DNA of 64,000 nucleotides from Delphinapterus leucas (lineage: Eukaryota; Chordata; Mammalia; Artiodactyla; Monodontidae). A program made the position numbers and the translations under genes. Location of the stretch: contig NW_022098062.1 in the NCBI RefSeq assembly GCF_002288925.2, positions 11,131,042-11,195,041 on the forward strand. The letters are read 5' to 3'. Of the stretch, positions 1-12,550 are shown piece after piece; the first letter of the stretch is position 1, and every line of letters starts with the position of its first letter. The notes beneath the pieces were generated by a model. That model was not told the origin of the DNA. It worked only from the letters and a program-made list of their open reading frames with translations, and did no database searches.

Positions 1-122
1 TCTGACTTACTGATTATTCGCTATATTATGGGTCCTATTTTTCCTGCTTCTTTGCGTGCTTTCTTGTTATTAATAAGCTGCCAGACATTATGAATTTTAC
101 TTTGGGTGCTGGATTTTTTATA

Positions 123-145
123 AATATATATATATATATATATAT

Positions 146-182
<37 letters not shown>

Positions 183-370
183 TACACGGCCCTCTCACTG
201 TTGTGGCCTCTCCCGTTGCGGAGCACAGGCTCCGGACACGCAGGCTCAGCGGCCATGGCTCACGGGCCCAGCCACTCCACGGCATGTGGGATCTTCCCGG
301 ACCGGGGCACGAACCCGCGTCCCTTGCGTCGGCAGGCGGACTCTCAACCACTGTGCCACAAGGGAAGCCC
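123..370 (-). mobile_element. CHR SINE (short form) with (TA)n(TG)n tail
   Basis: An inverted copy ending CCACAAGGGAAGCCC, flanked by the duplication GATTTTTTATA at 112-122 and 371-381. Its A-tail position is occupied by a TA repeat (about 123-147) and a TG repeat (about 150-182). Confidence 0.9.
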
Positions 371-1267
371 GATTTTTTATATTTTTATAAATATTATTGA
401 ACTTTTTTTCTGGGAAGCAGTTATTTGGAAAGAGTTTGATCCTTTTGGGTCTTGTTTTTTAAGGTGTGTTAGGTGGGAGCATATCAGTACTCTATCTAAG
501 TCTAATTATTACCCATTACTGAGGCAAGACCTTTCTGAGTACTCTACCCAATACCTCATGAATCATGAGGTATTGCAGTCTGCCTGGTGGGCACAGGCAG
601 TATTCCCAACCCTGTGTGAGCTCTGGGCACTGTTCCCACTAATCATTTTGGGTGGTTCTTTCCCTGGTCTCAAGTAGTTCCTGCACATGCTTGGGCAAAT
701 CAATACTCAGCTAAATACTCAAGGGGGACCCTCTGCACATCTCTGGAGTTCTCTTTCTGTGCAGCTCTCTTCTCTCTGGCACTCTGTCCTGTGGTCTCCA
801 TCCTCTTGCTCTTCTCAGAATCTCAGCTCTGTTTCCTCAACTCAGGTAGTCTGCTGGGCTCCACTTTGGTTCCCTTCCCTGCATCGTGGCTGGAAAACTC
901 TCTCAAGGCAGTAAGTTGGGTGATCGTAATCATAGGGCTCATCTTGTCTTTCTCATTTTCAGGTTTCACTGTCTTTCATTGCCTGGTGTCTAGTGTCTTA
1001 AACTGTTGCTTCATATATTGTCCATTTTTGGCTGCTTTAGGAAAGGGAGTAGATTTGGCCACCATTACTCTGTCTTGGCAGGAAGTGAAAGGCCGAAGTC
1101 CTCTTCTCCCACCCCCACTGGCAAGTTCCTAATTGCATGTTTATAGCTTTTAATTTTTCTTCCCCTATATGGTCTATGGCCCTATATTAGCCAGAGTTCA
1201 ATCAAGGAAGCAGAACTACAATGGATATTACAGAATGAGGAATTATTAGAGGAATTAGGCTTTACTC

Positions 1268-1456
1268 CAATGGTTCCCAGTGTATGCTCCCTGGACCAAC
1301 AGCATCAAGCATCAGCATTACCTGGGGATTTGTTAGAAATGCAAATATCTAGGCCCCACCACAGACCTAGAAGCTCTGGGGGTAAGACTCAGAAAGTTGG
1401 TTTCAGTAAACCCTCTAGGTAATCCAGATGCCTGTTGAAGTTTGAGAGCCGCTGCT
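1268..1456 (+). mobile_element. MER5A-like hAT transposon fossil
   Basis: It matches the recalled MER5A pattern: TGGTTCCCAG start, AGCATCAGCATTACCTGG, GGCCCCACC, CTCTGGGGGT and TTTGAGAGCC end. It is non-coding. Confidence 0.7.
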
Positions 1457-3068
1457 TAACATAATTGGAGGAGAGACTGGGGAAGTAATGGTCCAAATGA
1501 GGGTGTTAAAAAACCAGGGGGAAAATCACTAATTGGTTTTCTTAATCACTAGTTTGGGTGAACTAGTTAGTGCTTTCAGGGAAGTCTGGAAGTGAGGCAC
1601 GTCAGCTGCTTGAACGGGATCACACAGGCAACTGGGGTAGAAGACCATGGGAGGCTGTTGTCTCTTCATAGCTACGCTCTGTGAATTCACAGCTAAGTGG
1701 TCTGGCAATAGGTCTGGGTTGCTATTGGTCAGCAGAGCTAGAAATAAAGAAAAAGAGCTGGACATAGAGCAAGAACAAGGATGTGCAGCAAAAAAAAGAG
1801 CAAGGGAAAACTGGAACTTTCTGGCATCTCTCTGTCTCTTCTCACCTCTGACCATGATGACCTTCAGTTTGTAATGCCTGCTGCTTCCGTTTCACCTCCC
1901 AAATCTTGTGCAAATTTTCTTTTGGCCAACTCTGATCCTGAGCCAAACAGGGAAGGGGATTGTGGGAAATTTAATTTTAGCTTAGTCAAGTTAATACACT
2001 ACAAATCTACCAAAGTCCACTTAACAAGACAGGAGATTCTAGGAAATGTAGCTCCAGATTAGCTAAATGGACAATTGAAAAACCCACAACATTTCATCCC
2101 ACGTTAATATGACATTCAGTCACACCTCTTTTACACCATATTTAACTTCCAAAGTAAAAAATCTGCAAAATCATGCATCTGAGTAACATATTCCTGTCCA
2201 TCAAAAAATTAAAAGCATGCTAATCATGTCCCAAAAGAGGACACACATTCCTGTAGGTCACTTTATTTTCAGGTGATGTTCAAGCCTTTTCTAGTGGGTC
2301 AAAACCCTCTTTGATATCTACAATACATCTTATCTCAGACAGTAGGAGAATGAGATGAGAAAAAAAGAGAACAACTAGTTGATACAATACCTGACAGATT
2401 TATAATAAAATAAGGAAGAAATACTCATAACTATTATAGTCCTCATTTCTACAACTAGTCATGTGGCCGTACATGCTATCTATAAATTCCTTCTTCCTTC
2501 TTCCACTACCCATTCCATAATTCCTTTGCCCTCTGCAAGTACCTTGGAGAGTCCTGATTCCTTGCCTGATGGAATGACCCAAACCTTCATTCCTGAAGAG
2601 TCTGGACTATTACTAATCCAGCCTGCACTAAATTGTTGTAGTTTTCCATTAACTTTTATCACTTTATATGGTAGTATTAAGAGCAGCCCCAGGAGATCTA
2701 CTGCACTCCAGACAAAGTCTTACTTACCTCTTTGTGTAATCACAACCCAATTTCCCCTTTCAAATTAGGATCAATAGTCACAAAGCTGCCCAATGGTTGG
2801 TTAGCATGAGAAGCCCAAAGTAGACAGAAGCCTGGTGTGGCAGGCTCACTTTCGCGTTTAATAGAACTTCTGCTGAGTTCTCTGGAGGAAGCATTTCTCT
2901 CTTGGGAATTAAGACCTCTGGGCCAGCAGAACCCAAAGTTCCCTTATGACTTGATGAGTCAGGCAATGTCCAATTTATCAAGTGTAACTCAGGTTGCACG
3001 GTGACTTGGTAATGCCTGGTGGTCGAGTTCAGTTTCTACTAAGGCCCAAGAGCAAGCCAGAAGCTGTT

Positions 3069-3407
3069 TTTTTGTTTTGTTTTCTATAAATTTATTTATT
3101 TATTTTTGGCTGCATTGGGTCTTCGTTGCTGAGCGCAGGCTTTTCTCTAGTTGTGGCGAGCGGGGGCTACTCTTTGTTGCGGTGCACGGGCTTCTCATTG
3201 CTGTGGCTTCTCTTGTTGCAGAGCATGGGCTCTAGGCACGCGGGCTCAGTAGCTGTGGCATGCGGACTCTAGAGTGCAGGCTCAGTAGTCGTGGCACATG
3301 GGCTTAGTTGCTCCGCGGCATGAGGGATCTTCCCGGACCAGGGATTGAACCTGTGTCCCCTGCATTGGCAGGTGGCTTCTTAACCACTGTGCCACCAGGG
3401 AAGTCCA
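3069..3407 (-). mobile_element. CHR SINE (long form)
   Basis: Inverted; it reads from TTTATTTATTTTTGGCTGC to CCACCAGGGAAGTCC. It is flanked by CAGAAGCTGTT at 3058-3068 and 3408-3418 and inserted in the ERV-L remnant. Confidence 0.9.
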
Positions 3408-4337
3408 CAGAAGCTGTTCTTCAAAAGGGGAATAGTTTTCTGCAGAAGATAGCATAGCTTTTCTCAAAATCCTAAACGTCTGTGCTGTCATTCACCTACA
3501 GGAGGCTGCCAAAAGCTCTGTACAAGTCTATCTGCCACAGACACTTTGAGATCATTGGATCTGCTGGATCGTAAGGCCCCAGTGTCAGAGCAAACTGTAC
3601 TGCAGCGTGGACCTGCTGCAGGGCCTTCTCTTGTTCTGGGCCATTGTTAAAAAAGACAAAAATTCAGATTTCTCAGCAAACGACTTGAAGTAATACACCC
3701 AAATAAAGTATATATTGCCTTCAAAATGCAAAGAGGCCCACTAGGCATTGTATCTCTTTCTTAGTGGTAGAAAGAACCAGATGTGGCAATCTGCCCTTTA
3801 CCTAGAAAGGGATATTGCAACATGCCCCAGTTTATTGGACCCCTAGGATTTCACCGGGGCGGGCAGGTCCATGATTTTTTGGTGGAATCTATTTCCTGTC
3901 CTCTGGCATGCTTGAATTTTACCAAAGTATCCCAGGTAGATGCCGTATCCTGCTATAATGTAGTGGGCCAGCGTGATGATAGCCTGTAGAATTCAGTGAT
4001 GATCCGTCTCTGTAGACCAGCTAGAGAGGTAACAGAGCCCTGACACAGACCAATGAAGTGTGTTGCTGGTCCTGCCTGCTGAAAACCAACTATTTCATAC
4101 AGTCTTTACTATCAGGTCTAGAGAAAGAAAGTGTTCACTATATCAGTAGCTTTATACCAGGTGGCAGGGAATGTGCTGATTTGTTCCAGCAGAAAACACA
4201 CACATCTGGAACAGCAGTTGCAACTGGTATCATCACTTAAGTTTATGATAATCCACTGTCATTTCCCACAATCCATTTGTCTCCTGCACAAACCAGATAT
4301 GTGTGTTGAAGGAAGATGTAGTAGAAACCACCAATCT

Positions 4338-4519
4338 TTTTTTTTTTTTTTTAATATTTATTTATTTATTTTGGCTGCGCCGGGTCTTAGTTGCAGCAGG
4401 CGAACTTAGTTGTGGCATGCGTGTGGGATCTAGTTCTCTGACTAGATGCGGGATCGAACCTGGGCCCCCTGCATTGGGAGCATGGAGTCTCACCCCCTGG
4501 ACCACCAGGGAAGGCCTAT
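4338..4519 (-). mobile_element. CHR SINE (third form, CCGGCGCAGCC type)
   Basis: Inverted, with a T-tract head. It is flanked by AAACCACCA(A/G)TCT at 4325-4337 and 4520-4532 and inserted in the ERV-L remnant. Confidence 0.88.
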
Positions 4520-5335
4520 AAACCACCAGTCTTGCATCTTTTAAATCTTCATTGGTGGAACTAGTCTCTGCAGTCTCTTCAGGAACGTGGTATTGGGTTT
4601 TGTTCACTACTTTGGTAGTTAGAGGCAGTTCTAGCGGCTTCTACATAGCATTTTCTACCATAATATTATTCCATGGGTCAGGGAACTAATTTGGTGATTT
4701 TGCCTGTTGCTGAGGATGTCAATTCCCACTACGCAATCTAGACCTGGGTTTGGGGACCTAATATGTCAACTGTGATACGGACCCAAGCCAAAACTCCATG
4801 GATCACTTGACCTCCATAAGCCTTTACTCTGACCTGTAGCATTTTGGGCCCCCAGTAGTCCTCAAAAGTCTAGTTATTCCCTCTTCCCCAATATATAGTC
4901 ACACTAGCAAATGGTCACAAGTCCTTTTGAGGAAGGCTTCGTTTTTATTCAAGAGGCTCTGTGTCAGCTGTCTCACACCTGGAAACTTCAGATATCAACA
5001 GACTGGCTCAAGTCAGAATTCTGTTCATCAGATCCAGAGATTTTCTGTGTATACAAATCAAGTAAAACTTTAGAAGGCTGCCATCTATTTCAGTCCTAGG
5101 GACACAGTAACCAATTAGCTAAGGACAAAGCTACAGATAAGGGACCCTCTTCAAAACTCCCGTGGAGGCCTTCTTGTTCTGTTTGTATGTTAATTGCATG
5201 TTCATATTTTTAATCTTATGTATGCAATTGAGGCCTTTTCTTTTTTTTTTTTTACCCTGTGCCAAAGAATAAGTTTTAAAAGGCCTACCACTTTTATGTG
5301 TGTGTGTGGTTGGTGGACGAAAGGTACAAGGAAGT

Positions 5336-6640
5336 TATTTTTTTTATTGAAGTAAAGTTGATTTATGATGTTGTGTTTCAGGTATACAGCACAGTGATTC
5401 AGTGATATATATATCTATAGATATAGATATATAGATAGATATACTCTTCCAGACTCTTTTCCCTTATAGGTTATTACAGAATATTGAGTATAGTTCCCAG
5501 TGCTATACAGTAGGTCCTTGTTTGTTATCTATTTTATATACCGTAGTGAGTATATGTTAATCCCATCCTCCCCACTTTTCCCCTTTGGTAACCATACATT
5601 TGTTTTCTATGTCTGTGGGTCTATTTCTGTTTTGTAAATAAGTTCATTTTTATCTCTTTTTTTTAGATTCTGCATATAAGCATATCGTATGATATTTGTC
5701 TTTGTCTGGCTTACTTCACTTAGTATGATCATCTCTAGGTCCTTCCATGTAGCTGCAAATGGCATTATTTCATTCTTTTTTATGGCTGAGTAGTATTCCA
5801 TTGTATATATGTATCACATCTTTATCCATTCATCTGTTGATGGACATTTAGGTTGCTTCTGTGTCTTGGCTATCATAACTAGTGCTGCTATGAACATAGG
5901 GGTGCATGTATCTTTTCTAATTATAGTTTTCTCCAGATATATGCCCAGGAGTGGGGTTGCAGGATCATATGGTAACTCTATTTTTGTTTTTTAAGGAAAC
6001 TCCATACTGTTCTCCATAGTGGCTGCACCAATTTACACTCGCACCAACAGTGTAGGAGGGTTCCTCTTTCTCCACACCCTCTCCAGCATTTATTATTTGT
6101 AGACTTTTTGATGGTGGCCATTCTGACCGGAGTGAGGTGATACCTCATTGTAATTTTGATTTGCATTTCTCTAATAATTAGTGATATTGAGCATTTTTTC
6201 ATGTGCCTTTTGGCCATCTGTATGTCTTCTTTGGAGAAGTATTTAGATCATCTACCCACTTTTTTTTTTTCTTTTTGCGGTACGCGGGCCTCTCACTGCT
6301 GTGGCCTCTCCCGTTGCGGAGCACAGGTTCCGGACGCGCAGGCTCAGCGGCCATGGCTCACCGGCCCAGCCGCTCCGCGGCATGTGGGATCCTCCTGGAC
6401 CGGGGCACGAACCCGTGTCCCCTGCATCGGCAGGCGGACTCTCAACCACTGCGCCACCAGGGAAGCCCCAATCTGTCCACTTTTTCTCTTTTTTTTTTTC
6501 TCTATCTGCCCACTTTTTGATAGGGTTGTTTTTCTGTTGTATGAGCTGTTTGTATATTTTGGAAATTAATCCCTTGTCGGTCATATCATTTGCAAATATT
6601 TTCTCCCAGTCCGTAGGTTGTTTTATTGCTGATTGTCACA
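5336..6640 (-). mobile_element. 5'-truncated L1, 3' end of ORF2 and 3' UTR
   Basis: The minus strand encodes broken ORF2 C-terminal pieces (MEYYSAIKKNE, and [19 protein letters not shown] upstream). It carries a TATAGA-type microsatellite at about 5405-5445 and is interrupted by a SINE at 6265-6469. Confidence 0.88.
6265..6469 (-). mobile_element. CHR SINE (short form) nested in L1
   Basis: Inverted, with flanking duplicates ATCTACCCACTTTT (from 6250) and ATCTGTCCACTTTT (from 6471). A third copy of the target follows at 6504. Confidence 0.9.
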
Positions 6641-8237
6641 GCCCCTTGATTTCCCTATGCCTCGTCCTTTACCTGCACTTAATCCCGTGGTACTACCAGT
6701 GAAAATTTGAATTGTGATGCCACTGTATACCATGAATTATTCATGTTCCATCCCACCCACCAACCCCCATAAGGAGGTTATCATTGAGCTCATCAAATAT
6801 AACTAACCCAATCCCAGAATCTCATTTTAAGAGTCTGTTTCCTGGGGCCACTTCTGGTACCAATTACTCTGTCTGGGTCCCAACAAGAAACAGATGGCAT
6901 AGGAAAATTTGAGGAGAGTTTATTTACATCTGGCCTATTTACAAAAGCATGGGTGTAGGGAAAATCTATCAAGGGGAGAGGATGGTTACCAGAAAATGGA
7001 GGGAGAGAGTGACAGACTCAGCTGCAGAGATCTCCAGTTGAGAAACAAAACAGCTGGAGGCATCTTACGGGAAGGGAATTAAAGGCATACAAACTCGTAC
7101 CTCACTTTTTCTAATTTCCTGAGGGGGAATCCCTGGTGAGCAAACCCAGATGGGAGCCGGAGAGCAGAGGAAATATTTATGTGGTTCATACAGGTCAATC
7201 TCTGGAGACAGTAAAGTGAGGGAGGGTGGGACAAATCCAGAGGCAGAGAGATAGCCGTACGCTGTTCCGCGATTAGATTAACAGGATAATGGAAATGCAC
7301 CTATTGAACTAGGAACAAACTGCCCACACAGCATCTACAAGAAAAATTGATCTTCGGCCAGACTGTACACATCCATTCTTTGCTCCTTAGATGAAAAAGT
7401 TGATGGCATGTCTCCCTACATTTCTTCAGTGTATTGTAGTGAAAGAACTGAATTTACAAATTTCTCGACTGCTGTAGCTTCCTGTATTTTGAAATCAGGT
7501 AATGAGTCCTCCAATTTTGTTCTTTTCCAAAACTGTTATGGCGGCTTGCCTTTCCATATGAATTTTAGAATTATCTTGTGGCTATCTTGTCAAAAAGCTT
7601 GCTGGGACTGGAAGGAAATACTCTGAACCTACAGATGAAACTGGGGAACTGACAAAAATAGAGGTGTCATATTCATGGATTGGAAGACTATGTCTTCAGG
7701 CCTTCTTTCTTTCATCAGCGATTTTGCAGTTTTCAGCATACATGTCTGGAACATTATTTTGTTATACTGAAGTATTTCTTTTGGGGTGGGGGGCGAGGAT
7801 GCTGTGTCCAGCTTCGTGTCTGGATTTCTCCAATTATTTAGGTCTTCTGATTTCTTTCATTAGTATTTCTCAGTCTCAGAATACAAATTCCATTCATATC
7901 GTTAATTCCTAAGTAATTTCTGTTCAACTTTCTAAAATACCTTAACAATTCTAGGAGGTGACTGACTACTAGCAGTCCCCCGGGCATACTGTGGACCAAC
8001 ATCTCTCTCCTTTCCAACTGATTATCTGTTGTGTTTAGGCTATGAAAACAGAGTGAAATGCAAACGGTGGGACAATGAATAAGGCTGGACAAAGGTGCTC
8101 ACATAATTTATTCAGAGGAGTAGTGCTGAGAATCTTACTGCTTTACCAGAATGTGAGTTATTTAAGTAAAAATTATTTCAAAGGCAAGTATTCCTAAACC
8201 GCACAGCCTGATGCTAAAGACACACCACACACACATC
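6641..8237. other. Intergenic DNA, no gene seen
   Basis: Possible old L1 antisense sequence lies at about 7430-7930 (long T-rich phrases of ORF2 type). The rest may include a decayed LTR at 6840-7300. No convincing coding signal is present. Confidence 0.5.
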
Positions 8238-8254
8238 TGAAGTTCCAGTGGGCT

Positions 8255-8260
8255 TTTATT
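8255..8260 (-). terminator. DDX6 polyadenylation signal AATAAA
   Basis: AATAAA on the minus strand is followed within 20-35 nt by a TGTGTGTGTGGTGTG element (about 8223-8237), a textbook downstream GU element. Cleavage is expected near 8238-8242. Shorter isoforms could use TTTATT copies such as that near 9499. Confidence 0.75.
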
Positions 8261-11200
8261 GTGATAAAGTAACAAAAATCAAGATTTTATCAACCAGCTT
8301 TTAACTTTATAAACTCAGCAGACACTCTGGTCCATATATGTGTACATACAACATAACACATTCCAACAAAAACAGCCCCACTGGAACATTTGCCAATTAA
8401 CAGAAAGCCAATTTTCCCTTTCCCCAAATGTTTTCAAAATTGAGTCCCCACTGTTCACTTCTCAGTGGAACTGGTCCCTTGTGGCTAGGGACATTAAATT
8501 CTATCCCATTTTGTACTAAACATTTTTTTCAAGTTTTAATTTTGTTTCAAAAAAGGGACTAGCAACTTGGTTTTCTCCAGGGACCCTCCCTCACAACCAC
8601 TGGGTAAAGTACAGCAGCCTGTACCTTAGCAACCCAACCCTACCCCTCCCTCCCCCCCGCCCAGTATTGTCTACTGGAGAATTTAAACACACTTCTGTTG
8701 GAATCTGTCAGCTACAGAGGGGCAGAATCCAGTTGCCAGGCTAGCGCCCTCTTACCTCATGAACTGTTACAACCTTTGGACACTGAACTCTTTACCCCAA
8801 AGATGAGTTTTTAGATCAGAAAGGAGAGTGGGTTTTCTTTGGAAGTTTTAAAAAACTACCTTTAAGGATATAAAGTACCACTATAAGCTCACCAAAGTCC
8901 ACTTAAATTCACCAAAGTTGACTGACGTCAGCTCCCACAAGGCCAATAATTTTGCTTGACAAAGGTTATTTTGCCAGAAAATGATTCCACAATAACAGCT
9001 TAAGAGACACAGAACGTTGAAAAAGGAGCAAATTAAAATAACATGGCTTAATTCCCATCTTTTTGTTACTCATCTATAAGGTCAGGAGTGTGACTAAAGG
9101 CAGTTACTGATGAGGTTATGAGCTTCCAAAGTGTTTCTAAATCCTTAGTGCAGATACCCTCCCTTTTGGGGCAAAGTAACCTCCCTCCCACCCCTATTTA
9201 AAAAAAAAAATCAAGTTATCAGAATGAGATGTTTTGATTCCAACAATTTACACTCAAGGCTTTGTGCTGGGTTATCTGGTTCTAACCCAAGCATGATGGT
9301 CTCTAACACAAAGCACATGGCAAAGGAAAGATGCTCCCATCTCATTCTGAAAACAAATATTGATAACCAGTTGCCTCCCCCCTCCCCCCAGTCTTTGGGG
9401 CCAACCCATATTATGATGCTGGGACCAACTTGAAAATAATTTAGAGATTATATTTAGGTTTCTCTCTCCCTTCTTCCCATGGAAGATCATTTTAGAATAA
9501 ATTTATTCCATTCCATTACTAAGAGAAAAGGCAAGAAAGTTTCTCCATCGGAATGTAAGGAAAAGAGAAGGACAGAGGCAGCCAGCTATGTAACAGTCCA
9601 CAAACCATTACACAACTATATAACCACTGGTTAAACCAGGTGCTGAATGTAATTTAAATATTAAAAATTGGGCAAACAGTTTTCATCCAAATGAACCAGT
9701 GGAAAAATATTATCATTACTTAAACACCCAATCTGCAAGGAACACAAAAACAACTTCCAATAGTAACAATGCTCCTTATTGTAAGGGCGATTAAAAAAAA
9801 AAAAAAAAAAGAGACTAGGCTTTGACCTAGTCCTTTGAGCATCTTTCCATTTAACAATTCCTATTCAAGAGACAAGCACCAAAACTGGACAGCTGCCTCT
9901 ACAAGACTGTGTCCAATAGTGGTGTCCCAGATAGTTTTAAGTGCCACTCCTCATCAGAGGCTGTACTTCAGTAATACTTTCAATTTAAAGTCTGTGCTTT
10001 TAGAGGGACCCACAGGCACGTGGCACCAGGCAGAGCACAGTCTGATGGCAAACAAGACCGCGCTGCTTAGTCACCCACACTCTAGCGAGACACAAAACTT
10101 CATTTATGAGCATTCCTTGTTTTTCTTCTATAATGAATGATTCCTCTTATCTCGCCAGAGGTGGGGGAGAAAGAGAGAGCTGCATCAGTACAAGGGCAAG
10201 ATTTTTGGTCAAAAGTTGATGCCTTTTAAATTCCCTCCCCCCACCCCTCCCCGGAAAAAGGTTACTTCCTTAAGTAGGCCTTGTATTTAGTAACCAACAT
10301 TGGCTGGATAGACACATGTGGCTTGGCTACCAGATAAATGAGTTCTTCTTTTTGGGGTTTGTACTGTGCAGCTCTTGCTACAGTTTTTAAGGAGTTAGGG
10401 CTATGTCTGATCAGGAGGCATCTGCAGGATTTTGATCCTCAAGGAATTCTGGGTGTCACAATTTTGCTTAGAACTAGGCAGAGTCAAAAAGCAACTCTGA
10501 ATAACTGATTTCTTTTTCCAGATGAGTTAAGCATGAAAGTTTATGAAGGACACATCTTGCAATATTTTAGGGTTTTGGAAAACAGTGGCATATGGAAATC
10601 AAATTTTTTTAATTTTATTTTTTCCTTTTTTTTAAAAAAAAATCCTAGATGCCTCCTAATTGACCTAGTACACTGGGTTAAAAGGGAATTAAAAACATTA
10701 AAAAAAAAGTTCACTGGTTTTGCTTCATCTCACTCCTTTTGCCTGGAGATCAGGCCAAACATCAAGCATGTTGGGAGGGGCACAATTTAAAGCAACACTA
10801 TTGACTGTAACGCGTTTGCCAGCAATTTACAATGCAAAATGACAGATAATTCTTGTCACAAAGCAAGAGGATGGCAAGCAGCTTTCTGTAGCATCAAGGT
10901 TAACAGCTCTCAGGGGTTGCCCATTCCTGCAAGTTTATGTATCAAGGTGGGCAGAGGGCAATACACTTACACAGTACAGGAGAAGATCCACAGAAAGTAA
11001 GCCCCAGAACTGCTAATGTCACCACAGCTGGTACTGGCTAATATTCTGAAATGCAAATCCATGCTTTATACATATACTGCTCAAAGAAACTGCCACTCAA
11101 TCAAACTGCCACACTGCAAGGCAAATTAGTCTTTGTCCCCTTTTGCTGAGCTTGAAAAGTTTCTCAAACTTTTAAAAAGGGGGGAAGAAACATTATCAGA

Positions 11201-11484
11201 GAGAGTGTCTCAAAAATAACATCTTGAATTACAGGTTTCTGAAGCTTCCTTGCTCTCTCTGTCAGGCCTCCTCCAAAGGTACTATATGAGACAAAGTGTG
11301 GCAGCAGTGATCCCAGACTTCTGGGTCCCTTTTCCAACAGAGGATGTCCCTGTAGAGGTCTGTTCTCTACAGTAAGAAGCCAAAGTACTTTTTTAGAATT
11401 TAGTGTTGCGGAAAACTGAGCCCCTCTCATCTTTAGCTGCTCCCATAATCAATCTAATCCCCTTAATCCCAGCAACCTTCATCC

Positions 11485-11532
<48 letters not shown>

Positions 11533-11549
11533 GAACCCAGAAAAAAACC

Positions 11550-11557
11550 TATTTACA
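11550..11557 (-). promoter_or_regulatory. Pumilio-type element TGTAAATA in 3' UTR (second copy)
   Basis: The same 8-mer as at 11835-11842, 285 nt away, next to the TA-repeat. It could arise by chance in AT-rich sequence. Confidence 0.35.
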
Positions 11558-11834
11558 AAGTTTATACAAGTATACACACCCAATTTTCTATGGGACACGC
11601 TTTGCCACAGAGGAAAGAGGGTCAAAGGCTCTGACATGTCTACACATCAAGTGCCATAACTGCTAATGGAGGTGTATGTAAACCAGTCTTTAGTGTTCTG
11701 CTATAGAGCACAAAAGGCTTGTCATATGGCTCCTGCAATGATAGACTGCTCTTTCCTTTGGGAGCGATGATGTTGCATCTACTCAGCCCAGAAGAAATTT
11801 TTACTTGGGATTGTTTTTTTTTTTTAAATACATG

Positions 11835-11842
11835 TATTTACA
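11835..11842 (-). promoter_or_regulatory. Pumilio-type element TGTAAATA in 3' UTR
   Basis: A perfect match to UGUANAUA on the transcript strand. A second copy lies at 11550-11557. Binding is inferred from the motif only. Confidence 0.4.
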
Positions 11843-12550
11843 GTGCGGATGAACTGCAGTTGCATATCAACTCCTCCACATAAAGAAAAAGAAAATGGTG
11901 TTTAACATTACTAATACGTTTCATCTTCCAGCCCTGGGCTTGAGTATCGGGTAGAAAGGGAAGAGAGAGACTTCAACTTGAAACCAAAACGGAAAGACAA
12001 AAATTTTAAAAAGAATGAAAAAAGAAAAAAAACAATACTACTGTTGATTCCTTGGGCTGTGTCTAAAAGATGATATTCTGAATGGTCTCATAGCATAAGG
12101 CACTTTGCACAAATAAGTAATAAGCTCTTCAGGCTTAAAAAACGGATGAGTAACCAGGGAGAAGTTGAAATGCACTCAAGAGTCAGCTGTTGGAGAATTT
12201 TGAAATCGCAGACAAGCTTGTGTTCATCAAGATTCTTCTCTTTTTAGGGTTTCTCCCCTTCTCTTCTTTCTCCTCCTTCCTTGTCCCCCTTCCCCAGAAA
12301 ACATTTTTAAAAAACCAGCAGTTAGTGCAACTAATGTTCAGTCAGCACACAGTGCAAACAAGTGGAACAAAAAAGGTAAATTCCTTTTTAGCTTTTTTTC
12401 TCTTCACCAATTAAAAGAAAAAATGTCTGAGCTCTTTTAAGTCTTCATAGTTCCAAAATAAAAGAAGATGAAAAACCCACAAAGAGAAGAGCATCCCCCC
12501 AAAATCGATGTGTCACAGATCCAAACGAGCCTTCTGTAGTTTGTCAAAAC

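Larger units (their letters stand above)
2640..5160 (-). mobile_element. Ancient ERV-L pol remnant (fragmented)
   Basis: The minus-strand content resembles ERV-L class pol from recalled repeat patterns (for example the stretch around 3410-4060). It is interrupted by SINEs at 3069-3407 and 4338-4519. The frames are full of stops and shifts and no open protein remains. Unassigned sequence at 1180-1260 and 6840-7080 may be its decayed LTRs. The family call is from memory of the repeat and has not been aligned. Confidence 0.6.
8238..12550 (-). other. DDX6: DDX6 3' UTR (main part)
   Basis: About 4.3 kb without a SINE or L1, in sharp contrast with both flanks and the introns. It ends at a canonical polyadenylation signal with GU-rich sequence beyond. 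It holds an (A)n(TA)n run at about 11486-11533, several T/A homopolymers and two Pumilio-type sites. The exact cleavage site is estimated. Confidence 0.75.

Noticed and set aside
1781..2062. 93-codon plus-strand frame
   Set aside because: No recognisable domain, no start context or splice support. It lies in decayed intergenic DNA next to the ERV-L remnant.
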